Positions 17,806-27,082 of a DNA stretch of 64,000 bases are shown piece after piece (positions within the stretch are counted from its first letter, which is position 1; each line of letters opens with the position of its first letter). A program made the translations under genes and the position numbers. Below the pieces are notes generated by a model. It worked only from the letters and a program-made list of their open reading frames with translations. It ran no database searches and was not told where the DNA came from. Origin of the DNA: Pseudomonas_T sp032052615 (GTDB lineage: Bacteria > Pseudomonadota > Gammaproteobacteria > Pseudomonadales > Pseudomonadaceae); NCBI GenBank assembly GCA_032052615.1, contig DAMBWF010000012.1, positions 28,780 to 92,779 of the forward strand. Reading direction: 5' to 3'.

Positions 17806-19734
17806 ATGAAACGATCCATCCTCTGTTGCGCGCTGCTGGCTTCGGTAACGGCGCAAGCCGATAGTATTGGCCCGCTTTGGCCGCAACAGACCGGCGATAT
17901 GCCGGCGCAACAGGCGCCAGCCCCCAAGCGTGAGCGCGCCTTACCCGTGCCGGCCGCGACCGTCATCGACCTGGGCCCATTCGAAGGTCTCAAGGCAGAG
18001 TTGGCGGAACCCAGCAAGGCGGGCATGCCGGAGCGCATCGGATTGCGTCGCGATATCGAACAGCTGAAGAGCGAGGCACAGACCGATAGCGCGCTTCATT
18101 GGAGCGCGACCCCGATGGGGGGGCATGTCGCCGCCATCAGCCTGATCTCCGCCGATGCGGTCAGCCTGCGGGCCGCCTTGCACGTGAAGCGGCTGCCCTC
18201 GTCGGCGGTGGTGCGTTTCTACACCCAGCAAGATGCCACGCCCATCGAGGTGCATGCCAGTACGATCCTGCAAGCCATCGAGCGCAATATCGCCTCGGGG
18301 GATCAGAGCGAAAAGGCCCGCATGTATTGGTCCCCGCCTCTTCAGGGGGACGAAATCACCCTTGAAATCGAGTTGCCGAAGGGCGTTTCCACCGATGCCT
18401 TGGAAATCAGCGTGCCGATGCTGTCCCACCTGTTCCGTTCTCCCACGGACCCGGCGGCGGCCACGGAAGAGGCAAAGTTCGGCAACTCCGCTTCCTGCGA
18501 GGTGGACTATGCCTGCGAGGCCAACCGTGATGCGAGCCTCGATGTGAAAAGCCGATCCACGGCGAAGATGACTTTCGTCGACGACGGCCTGAGCTACCTA
18601 TGCTCCGGCACGTTGCTCAACAACACGAATCAAGACCGCACGCCGTATTTCCTCACCGCCAACCACTGCATTTCTTCTCAAACCTCGGCCTCCACGCTGA
18701 CCATCTATTGGTTCTACCGGGCGGCTTCCTGTTATGGGCTGAGCGTCGACCCGGCCACGACCACGCTTCATGGCGGCGCGCAATTGCTCTACAACAGTGC
18801 CCAGACCGATACCTCCTTCCTCAAGCTCAATGAGCCCGCTCCGACCGCCGCCACCTTCGCGGGATGGAGTGCCGAGCCCGTCTTCTACAACAATGGTCTG
18901 GACGTACTCGGGGTCCATTACCCGAAGGGTGATGTCCAGAAGGTCAGTCGCGGCAGGGTTTCGGGCTATGCCACCTGCACCAGCAGTGGTGGCCAACGGT
19001 TCACTTGCCGCGTTAGCGACCAATCCCGCGCGACCTTCGTCAGTGTTACTTGGCGCAGCGGCGTGACGGAGGGGGGCAGCAGCGGTTCGTCGTTGTTCAG
19101 CAATGGCTACGTGATCGGCCAGCTCTACGGCGGTGGTTCTTCCTGCTCCTTGATGTCGAACCCGGACAAGTACGGTCTGCTGTCCGTGGCCTACAACGCC
19201 AAGCTCAAGCAATGGTTGAAACCGGGCTCCGCGACTCCGACCAAGGATACCGTGGTCGAATACTACAACCCTGACCTGGACCATTACTTCATGACGGCCG
19301 ATTCGGCCGAGCAGGTGTCCGTGGATGCCGGGGCCGCGGGGCGCTGGATACGGACCGGGCAAACCTTCAAGGCGGGTGGCAAGAAAGCCGTTTGCCGTTT
19401 CTATGGCAATGCCCTGCCCAACCCCGCCACTGGAGCGGCATTCGGCCCCAATTCCCACTTCTATACCGTCGATACGCAGGAGTGTGAGTTCTTGGTCGGG
19501 TTCTATAACCCCGCGGAACCGAGCTGGAAGTTCGAAAGCTATGACTTCTCTACCAGTGAACCCGTGGCCGGAGCCTGCGCCCCAGGAACCGTCCCCGTCT
19601 ACCGGGTGTATAACAACGGCTATGCCAAGGGCGTCGAGTCGAATCACCGCTTCGTCCGGGACATTAACCTGGCGAATCAGATGGGCCAGGAAGGGTGGTC
19701 TGTCGAAGGTGTGAAGATGTGCGCGCCTCAATGA
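17806..19734 (+). CDS. Secreted lysyl-endopeptidase-like serine protease with a C-terminal DUF5648 domain
   Basis: 642 residues with a signal peptide (MKRSILCCALLASVTAQA, cleavage near 18). An N-terminal prodomain (about 20-220) is followed by a trypsin-fold catalytic domain of the lysyl endopeptidase / Pseudomonas protease IV type: His in LTANHC, Asp in QTDTSFLKL and nucleophilic Ser in EGGSSGSSLF; many cysteines suggest disulfides. The last 150 residues contain the pattern YYNPDLDHYFMTAD and SHFYTVDTQECE, matching DUF5648, a repeat-like extracellular domain seen on bacterial hydrolases. Monocistronic, with its own terminator. Confidence 0.88.
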   Translation: MKRSILCCALLASVTAQADSIGPLWPQQTGDMPAQQAPAPKRERALPVPAATVIDLGPFEGLKAELAEPSKAGMPERIGLRRDIEQLKSEAQTDSALHWSATPMGGHVAAISLISADAVSLRAALHVKRLPSSAVVRFYTQQDATPIEVHASTILQAIERNIASGDQSEKARMYWSPPLQGDEITLEIELPKGVSTDALEISVPMLSHLFRSPTDPAAATEEAKFGNSASCEVDYACEANRDASLDVKSRSTAKMTFVDDGLSYLCSGTLLNNTNQDRTPYFLTANHCISSQTSASTLTIYWFYRAASCYGLSVDPATTTLHGGAQLLYNSAQTDTSFLKLNEPAPTAATFAGWSAEPVFYNNGLDVLGVHYPKGDVQKVSRGRVSGYATCTSSGGQRFTCRVSDQSRATFVSVTWRSGVTEGGSSGSSLFSNGYVIGQLYGGGSSCSLMSNPDKYGLLSVAYNAKLKQWLKPGSATPTKDTVVEYYNPDLDHYFMTADSAEQVSVDAGAAGRWIRTGQTFKAGGKKAVCRFYGNALPNPATGAAFGPNSHFYTVDTQECEFLVGFYNPAEPSWKFESYDFSTSEPVAGACAPGTVPVYRVYNNGYAKGVESNHRFVRDINLANQMGQEGWSVEGVKMCAPQ

Positions 19735-19747
19735 CCTAGGCGTCGTG

Positions 19748-19775
19748 AAAAAAGCCGCAGGAGTGCGGCTTTTTT
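19748..19775 (+). terminator. Terminator of the protease gene
   Basis: AAAAAAGCCGCA pairs with TGCGGCTTTTTT around loop GGAG, 13 bases after the protease stop; a classic intrinsic terminator. Confidence 0.9.
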
Positions 19776-19966
19776 CATTGTGTTCATGCGCTCGTTTGCG
19801 GAATAAGCCCGGATGAACGGCAAGGGCGGAGCGCTGTCAGTGAAGTAGGCACAGCGGTTTCCGGCCTGCCATGAGCCGCGTTTCGCTGGGCATTGTAAGG
19901 CGATAAGGGCGTGATTAGACTGCGCGGCGATTCGCCACTCTCACTCCATGCAACCCAAGGATCGAC

Positions 19967-20806
19967 ATGATCAAGAAATGCTTGTTTCCGGCTGCCGGTT
20001 ACGGTACTCGCTTCCTGCCAGCCACCAAGGCCATGCCCAAGGAAATGCTGCCGGTGGTGAACAAGCCGCTGATCCAGTACGGCGTCGAGGAAGCACTCGA
20101 TGCGGGCCTGAGTGAAATTTCCATCGTCACTGGGCGTGGCAAGCGCGCTTTGGAAGATCACTTCGATATCAGCTACGAACTCGAACACCAGATTCGTGGC
20201 ACCGATAAGGAAAAGTACCTGGTCGGTATTCGCCGCTTGATCGACGAATGCAGTTTCTCCTATACCCGCCAAGTGGAAATGAAGGGGCTGGGACATGCCA
20301 TTCTCAGTGGGCGCCCTTTGATTGGCGACGAGCCGTTCGCGGTGGTTCTGGCGGACGATCTGTGCTTCAACCTGGGCGGGGATGGCGTGCTGACCCAGAT
20401 GGTGAAGCTCTACAATCAGTTCCGGTGCTCCATCGTGGCGATCGAAGAAGTTCCGCCGGATGAAACGTCCAAATACGGGGTGATCGCGGGCGAGATGATT
20501 CGCGACGATATCTTCCGTGTGAACAACATGGTGGAGAAGCCCAAGCCGGAAGACGCGCCATCCAACCTGGCGATCATCGGCCGCTACATCCTTACCCCGG
20601 ATATCTTCGAGCTGATCGAGCAGACCGAGCCGGGCAAGGGCGGGGAGATCCAGATCACCGACGCCTTGATGAAACAGGCCCGCGATGGGTGCGTGCTGGC
20701 TTACCGCTTCAAGGGCAAGCGGTTCGATTGCGGCAGCGCGGAAGGCTATATCGACGCCACCAACTACTGCTTCGAAAACCTGTACAAGACCGGCAAAGCC
20801 TACTGA
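19967..20806 (+). CDS. galU: UTP-glucose-1-phosphate uridylyltransferase
   Basis: 279 residues, the usual length. GalU makes UDP-glucose for LPS core, exopolysaccharide and osmoprotectant pathways. Nucleotidyltransferase signature AAGYGTRFLPATKAMPKEML at residues 8-27, then VNKPLIQYGVEEA, VVLADDL and VEKPKPEDAPSNLAI. ATG at 19967 with CAAGGA upstream. galU close to gor is the order known from P. aeruginosa. Confidence 0.97.
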   Translation: MIKKCLFPAAGYGTRFLPATKAMPKEMLPVVNKPLIQYGVEEALDAGLSEISIVTGRGKRALEDHFDISYELEHQIRGTDKEKYLVGIRRLIDECSFSYTRQVEMKGLGHAILSGRPLIGDEPFAVVLADDLCFNLGGDGVLTQMVKLYNQFRCSIVAIEEVPPDETSKYGVIAGEMIRDDIFRVNNMVEKPKPEDAPSNLAIIGRYILTPDIFELIEQTEPGKGGEIQITDALMKQARDGCVLAYRFKGKRFDCGSAEGYIDATNYCFENLYKTGKAY

Positions 20807-20818
20807 CGCAGGCCTTGC

Positions 20819-20852
20819 AAAAAAGCCATCCGCCCGGATGGCTTTTTTTTTT
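20819..20852 (+). terminator. Terminator of galU
   Basis: AGCCATCC pairs with GGATGGCT around GCCC, flanked by six A and followed by ten T. Strong intrinsic terminator. Confidence 0.92.
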
Positions 20853-20964
20853 GGATCGACGGGCATGCTTTACCTCTCATCCAAGGGAGATCTGCTTCCT
20901 TTAAGGGAGCGGCTGGCCTGGATGGCCGGTTCCGGTATGCTGGCGAGCCCAAAGGAGGACAGCC

Positions 20965-22320
20965 ATGAATCATGACTTCGACTTGTTTGTGATCGGTGCC
21001 GGCTCGGGCGGCGTGCGCGCCGCGCGTTTCGCGGCGGACTTCGGCGCCCGGGTGGCGATCACGGAAAGTCGGTATTTGGGCGGGACCTGCGTCAATGTCG
21101 GTTGCGTACCGAAAAAGCTGCTGGTCTATGGCGCCAGTTACACGGAAACCCTGGCCCATGCGCCGGGTTATGGCTGGACGGTGGAGGGTGCCACCTTCGA
21201 CTGGCCGACCCTGATCGCCCATAAGGACCGGGACATCCAGCGCCTGAACGGCATCTATCGCAACCTGCTGGTCAACAGCGGCGTACGGCTGTTGCAAGGG
21301 CATGGGCGCCTGCTCGATCCACACACCGTCGAGGTGGACGGCCAGCGTTTCACCGCCAAGCACATCCTGATCGCCACCGGTGGCTGGCCGCAGGTGCCGG
21401 ACATCCCGGGGAAAGAACTGGCGATCACTTCGAACGAGGCCTTCCATCTGGAGACTTTGCCTAAGCGCGTCCTGGTGATAGGGGGCGGCTACATCGCGGT
21501 GGAGTTCGCCTCGATCTTCCACGGCATGGGCGCCAAGACCAGCCTGCTGTATCGCCGCGACCTGTTTTTGCGAGGGTTCGACGACGGGGTGCGCCATCAT
21601 CTGAAGGACGAGTTGCAGAAGAAGGGCCTCGACCTGCGCTTCAATGCGGATATCGCTCGTCTCGACCGGCTACCCAGCGGGGCCGTGCAGGCCACGCTCC
21701 GCGATGGCCAGACGCTGGAAGCCGATTGCGTTTTCTACGCCACCGGCAGGCGCCCGATGCTGGACGGCCTGGGGCTGGAGAACACGGCGGTCGAGCTCGA
21801 CGATCGAGGCTTCATTCAGGTGGACGACGACTATCGGACCCGCGAGCCCTCGATCCTGGCGATCGGCGACGTGACCGGCCGCGTGCAATTGACGCCGGTG
21901 GCCCTGGCCGAGGGCACCGCCTTGGCCCGGCGGCTGTACCGGCCCGACCAGTTCAGGCCGGTGGACTACCGGTTGATCCCGACGGCGATCTTCAGCCTCC
22001 CCAATGTGGCGACCGTGGGCCTGACCGAAGAACAGGCGCGGAAGGATCATCGGGTGATCGTTTATGAAAGCCGCTTCAGACCAATGAAGCTCAGCCTGAC
22101 CGACGATCCGGAGCGAACCTTCATGAAGCTGGTAGTGGACGAGCAGAGCGATCGCGTGCTCGGTTGCCACATGGTCGGGCCCGACGCGGGCGAGATCATC
22201 CAAGGGTTGGCGGTGGCCCTGCGGGCTGGCGTTACCAAGCGGGATTTCGACGAGACCATCGGCGTTCACCCGACGGCAGCGGAAGAGTTCGTTACCTTGC
22301 GAACGCCGCGTGATGCCTGA
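20965..22320 (+). CDS. gor: Glutathione-disulfide reductase
   Basis: 451 residues. Flavoprotein that reduces glutathione disulfide with NADPH. FAD-binding GAGSGGVRAARFAA (about 11-24), redox-active pair in GTCVNVGCVPKK (about 41-52), second Rossmann motif VIGGGYIAVEFASIFHGMG with downstream YRRDLFLRGFDD (NADPH-type arginines), and the C-terminal HPTAAEE with the catalytic base. AAAGGAGG at 20951-20958 gives a strong start. TRIC-family gene follows after three bases. Confidence 0.96.
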   Translation: MNHDFDLFVIGAGSGGVRAARFAADFGARVAITESRYLGGTCVNVGCVPKKLLVYGASYTETLAHAPGYGWTVEGATFDWPTLIAHKDRDIQRLNGIYRNLLVNSGVRLLQGHGRLLDPHTVEVDGQRFTAKHILIATGGWPQVPDIPGKELAITSNEAFHLETLPKRVLVIGGGYIAVEFASIFHGMGAKTSLLYRRDLFLRGFDDGVRHHLKDELQKKGLDLRFNADIARLDRLPSGAVQATLRDGQTLEADCVFYATGRRPMLDGLGLENTAVELDDRGFIQVDDDYRTREPSILAIGDVTGRVQLTPVALAEGTALARRLYRPDQFRPVDYRLIPTAIFSLPNVATVGLTEEQARKDHRVIVYESRFRPMKLSLTDDPERTFMKLVVDEQSDRVLGCHMVGPDAGEIIQGLAVALRAGVTKRDFDETIGVHPTAAEEFVTLRTPRDA

Positions 22321-22323
22321 CCC

Positions 22324-22953
22324 ATGCAGACACTTTTCCATCTGGCCGACTTGTTCGGCGTAGCGGTGTTCGCCATTACGGGCGCGCTGATGGCGGGCCG
22401 TAAATCCATGGACCTGTTCGGCGTGGTGGTGATCGCCATCATCACCGCCCTGGGCGGGGGAACGCTGCGGGACGTGATCCTCGGCAACCATCCGGTGAGC
22501 TGGATTCGTGACGATACCTACATCCTCATCGCCACCCTGGCGGCCATCGGCACCGTGGCATGGGTCCGCCTGACCCGCCCGATCCACGAGACGGGCTTGC
22601 TGGTGGCGGATGCCTTCGGCCTTGCCGTCTTCACGGTCTACGGGACGGAGGTCGCCTTGCGCCATGACGTGCCCTTGAGCACGGCGGTGATCATGGGGGT
22701 GATCACGGGGGTCGCCGGCGGGGTGATGCGCGACGTCATCTGCAATGAAATCCCTCTGATCTTCCAGAAGGAAATCTACGCCACCGCTTGCATGGCCGGC
22801 TCGCTGGCGTTCGTGGTCCTGCCGAGCATGGGTGCTTCCCATGGGGCGGCGACCCTGGTGGCGATGCTGGTGGTCTTGCTGACGCGCTTGGCGGCGATTC
22901 GCTGGCATCTGGCGCTGCCCAGCTTCCACCTGCTGGACCGGGACAAGGCCTGA
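22324..22953 (+). CDS. TRIC-type trimeric cation channel family protein (UPF0126, YadS-like)
   Basis: 209 residues with about seven hydrophobic segments. The two pseudo-repeats of the family are visible: GALMAGRKSMDLFGVVVIA followed by GGGTLRDVILG, and later GVAGGVMRDVICNEIP. Glycine-rich GGGTxRD/GGVMRD motifs line the pore in characterised prokaryotic TRIC channels. Inner membrane; probable monovalent cation channel. The start lies three bases after gor, so the two are likely co-transcribed and coupled, though no functional link is evident. Confidence 0.88.
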   Translation: MQTLFHLADLFGVAVFAITGALMAGRKSMDLFGVVVIAIITALGGGTLRDVILGNHPVSWIRDDTYILIATLAAIGTVAWVRLTRPIHETGLLVADAFGLAVFTVYGTEVALRHDVPLSTAVIMGVITGVAGGVMRDVICNEIPLIFQKEIYATACMAGSLAFVVLPSMGASHGAATLVAMLVVLLTRLAAIRWHLALPSFHLLDRDKA

Positions 22954-23007
22954 CGAGGCGCGCATGACGTGGCTTGCCCCGCTGCGTCTTTAGCGCCCGG
23001 GCCGGGG

Positions 23008-24429
23008 CTAAATCATCGGCGTCTCACCGCCCGGCAACAACGTCTCGGGTGGCAGGCCGAGCGCGGCGGCGCAGTGGTCCAGGGAACGGCGCTGGCTCTG
23101 CGCGTACAGCATCATTTCATCCTGCACCGGCGCGCCCAGGGCGTCCTCGAACAGCGCCTTGCTACCGGCCTGTGCATGGCATTCGCCCGGGTTTTCACCC
23201 AGGTTCGACTGGAAAATGCCCGCCGCGCTGACCGGCAGAAAATCCTCGTAGACCAGTGGTTCGTAGGCGACATGGCCGGCCTCGATCAGGTCTTCCAGAT
23301 CAACGGGCCCCGTGCCGGGGTGCCCATGTGCAAGACCTCGCTCGGTAGGGACATAACGGAAATAGGCGAGCCCTTGCCGGCGCAAGGTGTCGTAGTCGTC
23401 GGGGAGTTCGGCGAAGACGTGGGCCAGGGCGGCCAGGTAATCACCGGAGCCGTCCCCGGTCTTTGACACGCTTCGCGCCTGGGCCAGCAACCGGTCGTAC
23501 AGAGTCCGGCCCGCGGGCGTCAAGGCGGCTCCGCGTTGCTCGACCTCGCCGAATCTGGCGGTGTGATGGCCAGGCCGCTCCACGCCCGAGCGTTCGAGGA
23601 ATATCACGTCCTCCCGTAGCGCCTTGAAGCTGGTTTGCCGCAGCAAGATGGGGCAGCGCCTTGGCGGCGGTCCCTCGATGATCGCTTTCGGGACGATGCC
23701 GCGTGTCGGCATGGCGCGCTGCACCGCATCGATGTCCAAGGTGCGCGGGGTGAGGTGGTTGATGTGCGGCCCCTTGAAGGCCACCACGTCCGCCAGCAGG
23801 CGATGCTGGTCGTGTAGCAGGCGATAGGTCTCCGCATCCACCGTCGCCTGGCGATGCCAGCGAAAGGTCTCCAGCGCCGCCGCGATGAAGCGGCGGGCCT
23901 CGTCTTCGTTCAGCCCGCCCGTCCGCTCGTGGGTATCGATCAGGCGCAGCGCTTCCGCGGTGAAGATGCGCCGTCGGGCGAGGAGGGTGGCGGCCCGTGA
24001 GCGAAGCGGTTCTTCGATCAGTTCGAGCCGCAGGAGCGAGGTGAATACCCGAAACGGGCTGCGTTGCAGCGAGGCTTCATGAGTGGCGCGAAACGCGGTC
24101 GAGTGAACCGGCACGCCGGCGATGGACAGATCGTAGTAGCCGACCGGCCGCATCCCCATTACGGCGAACAGACGACGCAAGGTCGCCAGTTCGTCGGCTG
24201 TTCCGACACGGATGGCCCCATGGCGCTCGCGGTCCAGCCGCTCCCGCTCGCCGGTCCGCTCCAGGCTTCGCGCCAGTTCCGGCTGATGCGCCAGGGCGGC
24301 CTGGTTGATGTCCGAGACCAGCGCCAGCAGGTCGCCATAAAGGGGCACCTCGCTTCGGTACAGGTTCGACATGGCGTGGGAAAAACGAGCGCGAATCTCA
24401 TCCGGTGGAACGAAGGCCTGTTCGGTCAT
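23008..24429 (-). CDS. hglS: 2-oxoadipate dioxygenase/decarboxylase (DUF1338, HglS/YdcJ)
   Basis: 473 residues from ATG 24429 (GGGAG upstream); a further upstream ATG adds 19 atypical residues. Characterised HglS converts 2-oxoadipate to D-2-hydroxyglutarate in the D-lysine/aminoadipate route, using non-haem iron. Family positions visible: GVPVHSTAFRA with an iron-binding His, and GPHINHLTPRTLDID with another; acidic ligand likely in the C-terminal half. It follows lysR at 84 bases, both on minus, and is divergent from amaB-amaA. The same four genes stand together in P. putida, supporting this assignment. Confidence 0.9.
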   Translation of the reverse strand: MTEQAFVPPDEIRARFSHAMSNLYRSEVPLYGDLLALVSDINQAALAHQPELARSLERTGERERLDRERHGAIRVGTADELATLRRLFAVMGMRPVGYYDLSIAGVPVHSTAFRATHEASLQRSPFRVFTSLLRLELIEEPLRSRAATLLARRRIFTAEALRLIDTHERTGGLNEDEARRFIAAALETFRWHRQATVDAETYRLLHDQHRLLADVVAFKGPHINHLTPRTLDIDAVQRAMPTRGIVPKAIIEGPPPRRCPILLRQTSFKALREDVIFLERSGVERPGHHTARFGEVEQRGAALTPAGRTLYDRLLAQARSVSKTGDGSGDYLAALAHVFAELPDDYDTLRRQGLAYFRYVPTERGLAHGHPGTGPVDLEDLIEAGHVAYEPLVYEDFLPVSAAGIFQSNLGENPGECHAQAGSKALFEDALGAPVQDEMMLYAQSQRRSLDHCAAALGLPPETLLPGGETPMI

Positions 24430-24513
24430 AGGGGCTCCCGCAGCGACGACGACCCGGGGATTTTCTTCAGCCGGGGCCGATGACACAAATGACTATTGCT
24501 CGGGCATTCATTC

Positions 24514-25440
24514 TCACAAGGAATGGTGAGGGGTGTCGCTGGACCTCGCTCCCGGAGAAAGATGCTCGGTTACCCACTCGACGAAATGGCGAATCTTCGG
24601 CACGTCCACGGCATGCTCGGCATACGCCATGAAGTAGGTGCCAGCGCCCGCCAGGGGGTAGTCCCACGGGATTACCAGCTTGCCCTCGGCGAGTTCGTCC
24701 TCCACCAGGAAGCGGGGCACCAGGGCCACGCCACACCCGACCTGGGCGGCGCGAATGCACAGGTAGAACGTCTCGAACCGTGGGCCGTGGTAGCTGTGCT
24801 CGCTGTGGAGTCGCTGGGCCTGAAACCACTCGTGCCAGGCCTCGGGCCTGGAGGCGCACTGCAACAGGACCAACCCGGTGAGTTCGAGGGCGCTGGACAG
24901 CGGCGAGGCGGGCAGCAGGTCGGGGGCACACACAGGGACCACTTCTTCGCCGAACAAGGGAATGCACTCGGCTCCCGGCCAGGTGCCCTGACCATAGAAG
25001 AACGCCACGTCCGCCTTGGTCTGCATCAGGTCGAAAGGCGCCAGCTCGTTGCGGATGTCCAGATGAATCCTGGGGTGGCGGTGGCGGAAGCCCTTGAGGT
25101 GAGGAATCAACCAGCGGGCGCCGAAGGAGGGCTGGGTCGCGACCCGAAGCACCTCGGTCTCGCCGCCATACGAGAGGAGGTAATGGGTGGACATTTCCAC
25201 CTGGGTGAGGATCTTGTTCACCTCGGTCAGGTAGAGCGATCCCGCCGGCGTGAGCTGCAACCGGCGGCGAATGCGTCGGAACAGCAAGTGCTGAAGCATC
25301 TGCTCCAACTGCGCCACCTGCTTGCTCACGGCGCTCTGGGTCAAATGCAACTCCTCCGCCGCCCGAGTAAAGCTCAGGTGCCGCGCCACCGCCTCGAAGC
25401 ATTGCAGGGCGGTCATGGACGGCATCGATCGTTTCGACAT
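24514..25440 (-). CDS. LysR-type regulator of the lysine/pipecolate genes
   Basis: 308 residues from ATG 25440, with GGGAGG just upstream; the frame extends further but without homology-like sequence. N-terminal winged helix-turn-helix (about residues 5-65: FEAVARHLSFTRAAEELHLT and QSAVSKQVAQLE) and a C-terminal effector domain of the GcvA-like type. It sits between hglS (same strand) and the divergent amaB-amaA pair; LysR regulators usually control such divergent neighbours. The 119-base gap to amaB should hold its site. The inducer may be an aminoadipate-pathway intermediate. Confidence 0.88.
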   Translation of the reverse strand: MSKRSMPSMTALQCFEAVARHLSFTRAAEELHLTQSAVSKQVAQLEQMLQHLLFRRIRRRLQLTPAGSLYLTEVNKILTQVEMSTHYLLSYGGETEVLRVATQPSFGARWLIPHLKGFRHRHPRIHLDIRNELAPFDLMQTKADVAFFYGQGTWPGAECIPLFGEEVVPVCAPDLLPASPLSSALELTGLVLLQCASRPEAWHEWFQAQRLHSEHSYHGPRFETFYLCIRAAQVGCGVALVPRFLVEDELAEGKLVIPWDYPLAGAGTYFMAYAEHAVDVPKIRHFVEWVTEHLSPGARSSDTPHHSL

Positions 25441-25559
25441 GGCGACCTCCCATGGATGCATGAACGCAGGGAATGATAAAGCGAATAAAGGTCGTTTGGC
25501 GGCCTGTCGCGCACGGTTCGATACTGGCCGGGTTTCGATACCGAAAGAGAGGACGCGCG

Positions 25560-27050
25560 ATGATTGACGGATTGCTGGCGAAGCTGGGCGTGACGAGGCA
25601 GGCGCCCGGGGAGGGCGGGCATCCGGTCCGCTCGCCGATCGACGGAAGCCTGCTAGGGCATGTCCACCAGGAAGGCGCCGATGCCGTGGCGGACCGGGTC
25701 GCCCGTGCCAGCGCCGCTTTCCAGGCATGGCGCGAGGTGCCGGCGCCTCGCCGTGGAGAACTGGTCCGCCTGTTCGGCGAGGCGCTGCGGGCGCATAAGA
25801 CGGAACTGGGCGAGCTGGTGTCCTGGGAGGCGGGCAAGATCACCCAGGAGGGCCTGGGCGAGGTCCAGGAAATGATCGATATCTGCGACTTCGCCGTGGG
25901 GCTGTCCCGCCAGCTCTACGGCCTGACCATCGCCTCGGAGCGCCCCGGCCACCACATGCGCGAGACCTGGCATCCGCTGGGCGTGGTGGGGGTCATCAGC
26001 GCCTTCAATTTTCCAGTGGCGGTCTGGTCGTGGAACGCTACGCTGGCCTTGGTCTGTGGCAACGCCGTGGTCTGGAAACCCTCGGAGAAAACCCCCTTTA
26101 CCGCGTTGGCCTGCCAAGCGTTGCTGGCGCGTGTCCTGGCCGATTTCCCCGACGCGCCGGATGGGCTCGCCCAGGTGTCAATCGGAGGACGCGAGGCCGG
26201 GCTGACCCTGGTGGACGATGCCCGCGTGGCGTTGGTCAGCGCGACCGGCAGCACCCGCATGGGACGGGAGGTAGGGCCCCGGGTGGCGGCCCGCTTCGGT
26301 CGCAGCATTCTCGAATTGGGCGGCAATAACGCGATGATCCTGGCGCCCAGCGCGGACCTGGACCTGGCGGTGCGCGGCATTCTGTTCAGCGCGGTGGGTA
26401 CCGCGGGGCAGCGCTGCACCACCCTGCGCCGGCTGATCGTCCACGAGTCGGTGAAGGACGAAATCCTCGCGCGGCTGCGCACGGCCTATGGCAGGGTCCG
26501 GATTGGCCACCCCCTGCAAGGCAACCTGGTCGGTCCGCTGATCGACCGGCACAGCTACGAGGCCATGCAGGCCGCCTTGGAGCAGGCCCGCGCCGAGGGT
26601 GGCCACGTGTTCGGTGGCGAGCGTCGCTTGCAAGACGAATATCCCGATGCCTACTACGTCATGCCCGCTCTCGTCGAGATGCCCGCCCAGAGCGCGGTGG
26701 TACGTCGGGAGACCTTCGCGCCGATTCTGTACGTTCTGACTTATCGGGTGTTCGACGAGGCGCTGCACTTGAACAACGACGTGCCTCAAGGGCTGTCCTC
26801 GTGCCTGTTCACCACGGACCTGCGGGAGGCGGAGCGCTTCCAGGGCGCCGCCGGCAGCGACTGCGGCATCGCCAACGTCAACATCGGCACCAGCGGGGCG
26901 GAGATCGGCGGCGCTTTCGGTGGCGAGAAGGAAACCGGCGGCGGGCGCGAGTCCGGCTCCGATGCCTGGAAGGCCTACATGCGTCGACAAACCAACACCA
27001 TCAACTATTCCCGTGAGTTGCCCCTGGCCCAGGGCATCACCTTCGATTGA
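25560..27050 (+). CDS. amaB: L-2-aminoadipate-6-semialdehyde dehydrogenase (AmaB)
   Basis: 496 residues from ATG 25560 with AGAGAGGA upstream. Aldehyde dehydrogenase superfamily: NAD-contacting region PFTALACQALL, SATGSTRMGREV glycine motif, ILELGGNNAM with the general-base Glu and GTAGQRCTTLRR with the catalytic Cys. ALDH7-type sequences such as AmaB oxidise 2-aminoadipate semialdehyde to 2-aminoadipate. Placement 32 bases before amaA (pipecolate oxidase), which forms that semialdehyde through piperideine-6-carboxylate, supports the substrate. Confidence 0.9.
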   Translation: MIDGLLAKLGVTRQAPGEGGHPVRSPIDGSLLGHVHQEGADAVADRVARASAAFQAWREVPAPRRGELVRLFGEALRAHKTELGELVSWEAGKITQEGLGEVQEMIDICDFAVGLSRQLYGLTIASERPGHHMRETWHPLGVVGVISAFNFPVAVWSWNATLALVCGNAVVWKPSEKTPFTALACQALLARVLADFPDAPDGLAQVSIGGREAGLTLVDDARVALVSATGSTRMGREVGPRVAARFGRSILELGGNNAMILAPSADLDLAVRGILFSAVGTAGQRCTTLRRLIVHESVKDEILARLRTAYGRVRIGHPLQGNLVGPLIDRHSYEAMQAALEQARAEGGHVFGGERRLQDEYPDAYYVMPALVEMPAQSAVVRRETFAPILYVLTYRVFDEALHLNNDVPQGLSSCLFTTDLREAERFQGAAGSDCGIANVNIGTSGAEIGGAFGGEKETGGGRESGSDAWKAYMRRQTNTINYSRELPLAQGITFD

Positions 27051-27082
27051 AAGCCGATGCGGTCCGTCGTCAAGGAGCGAGC

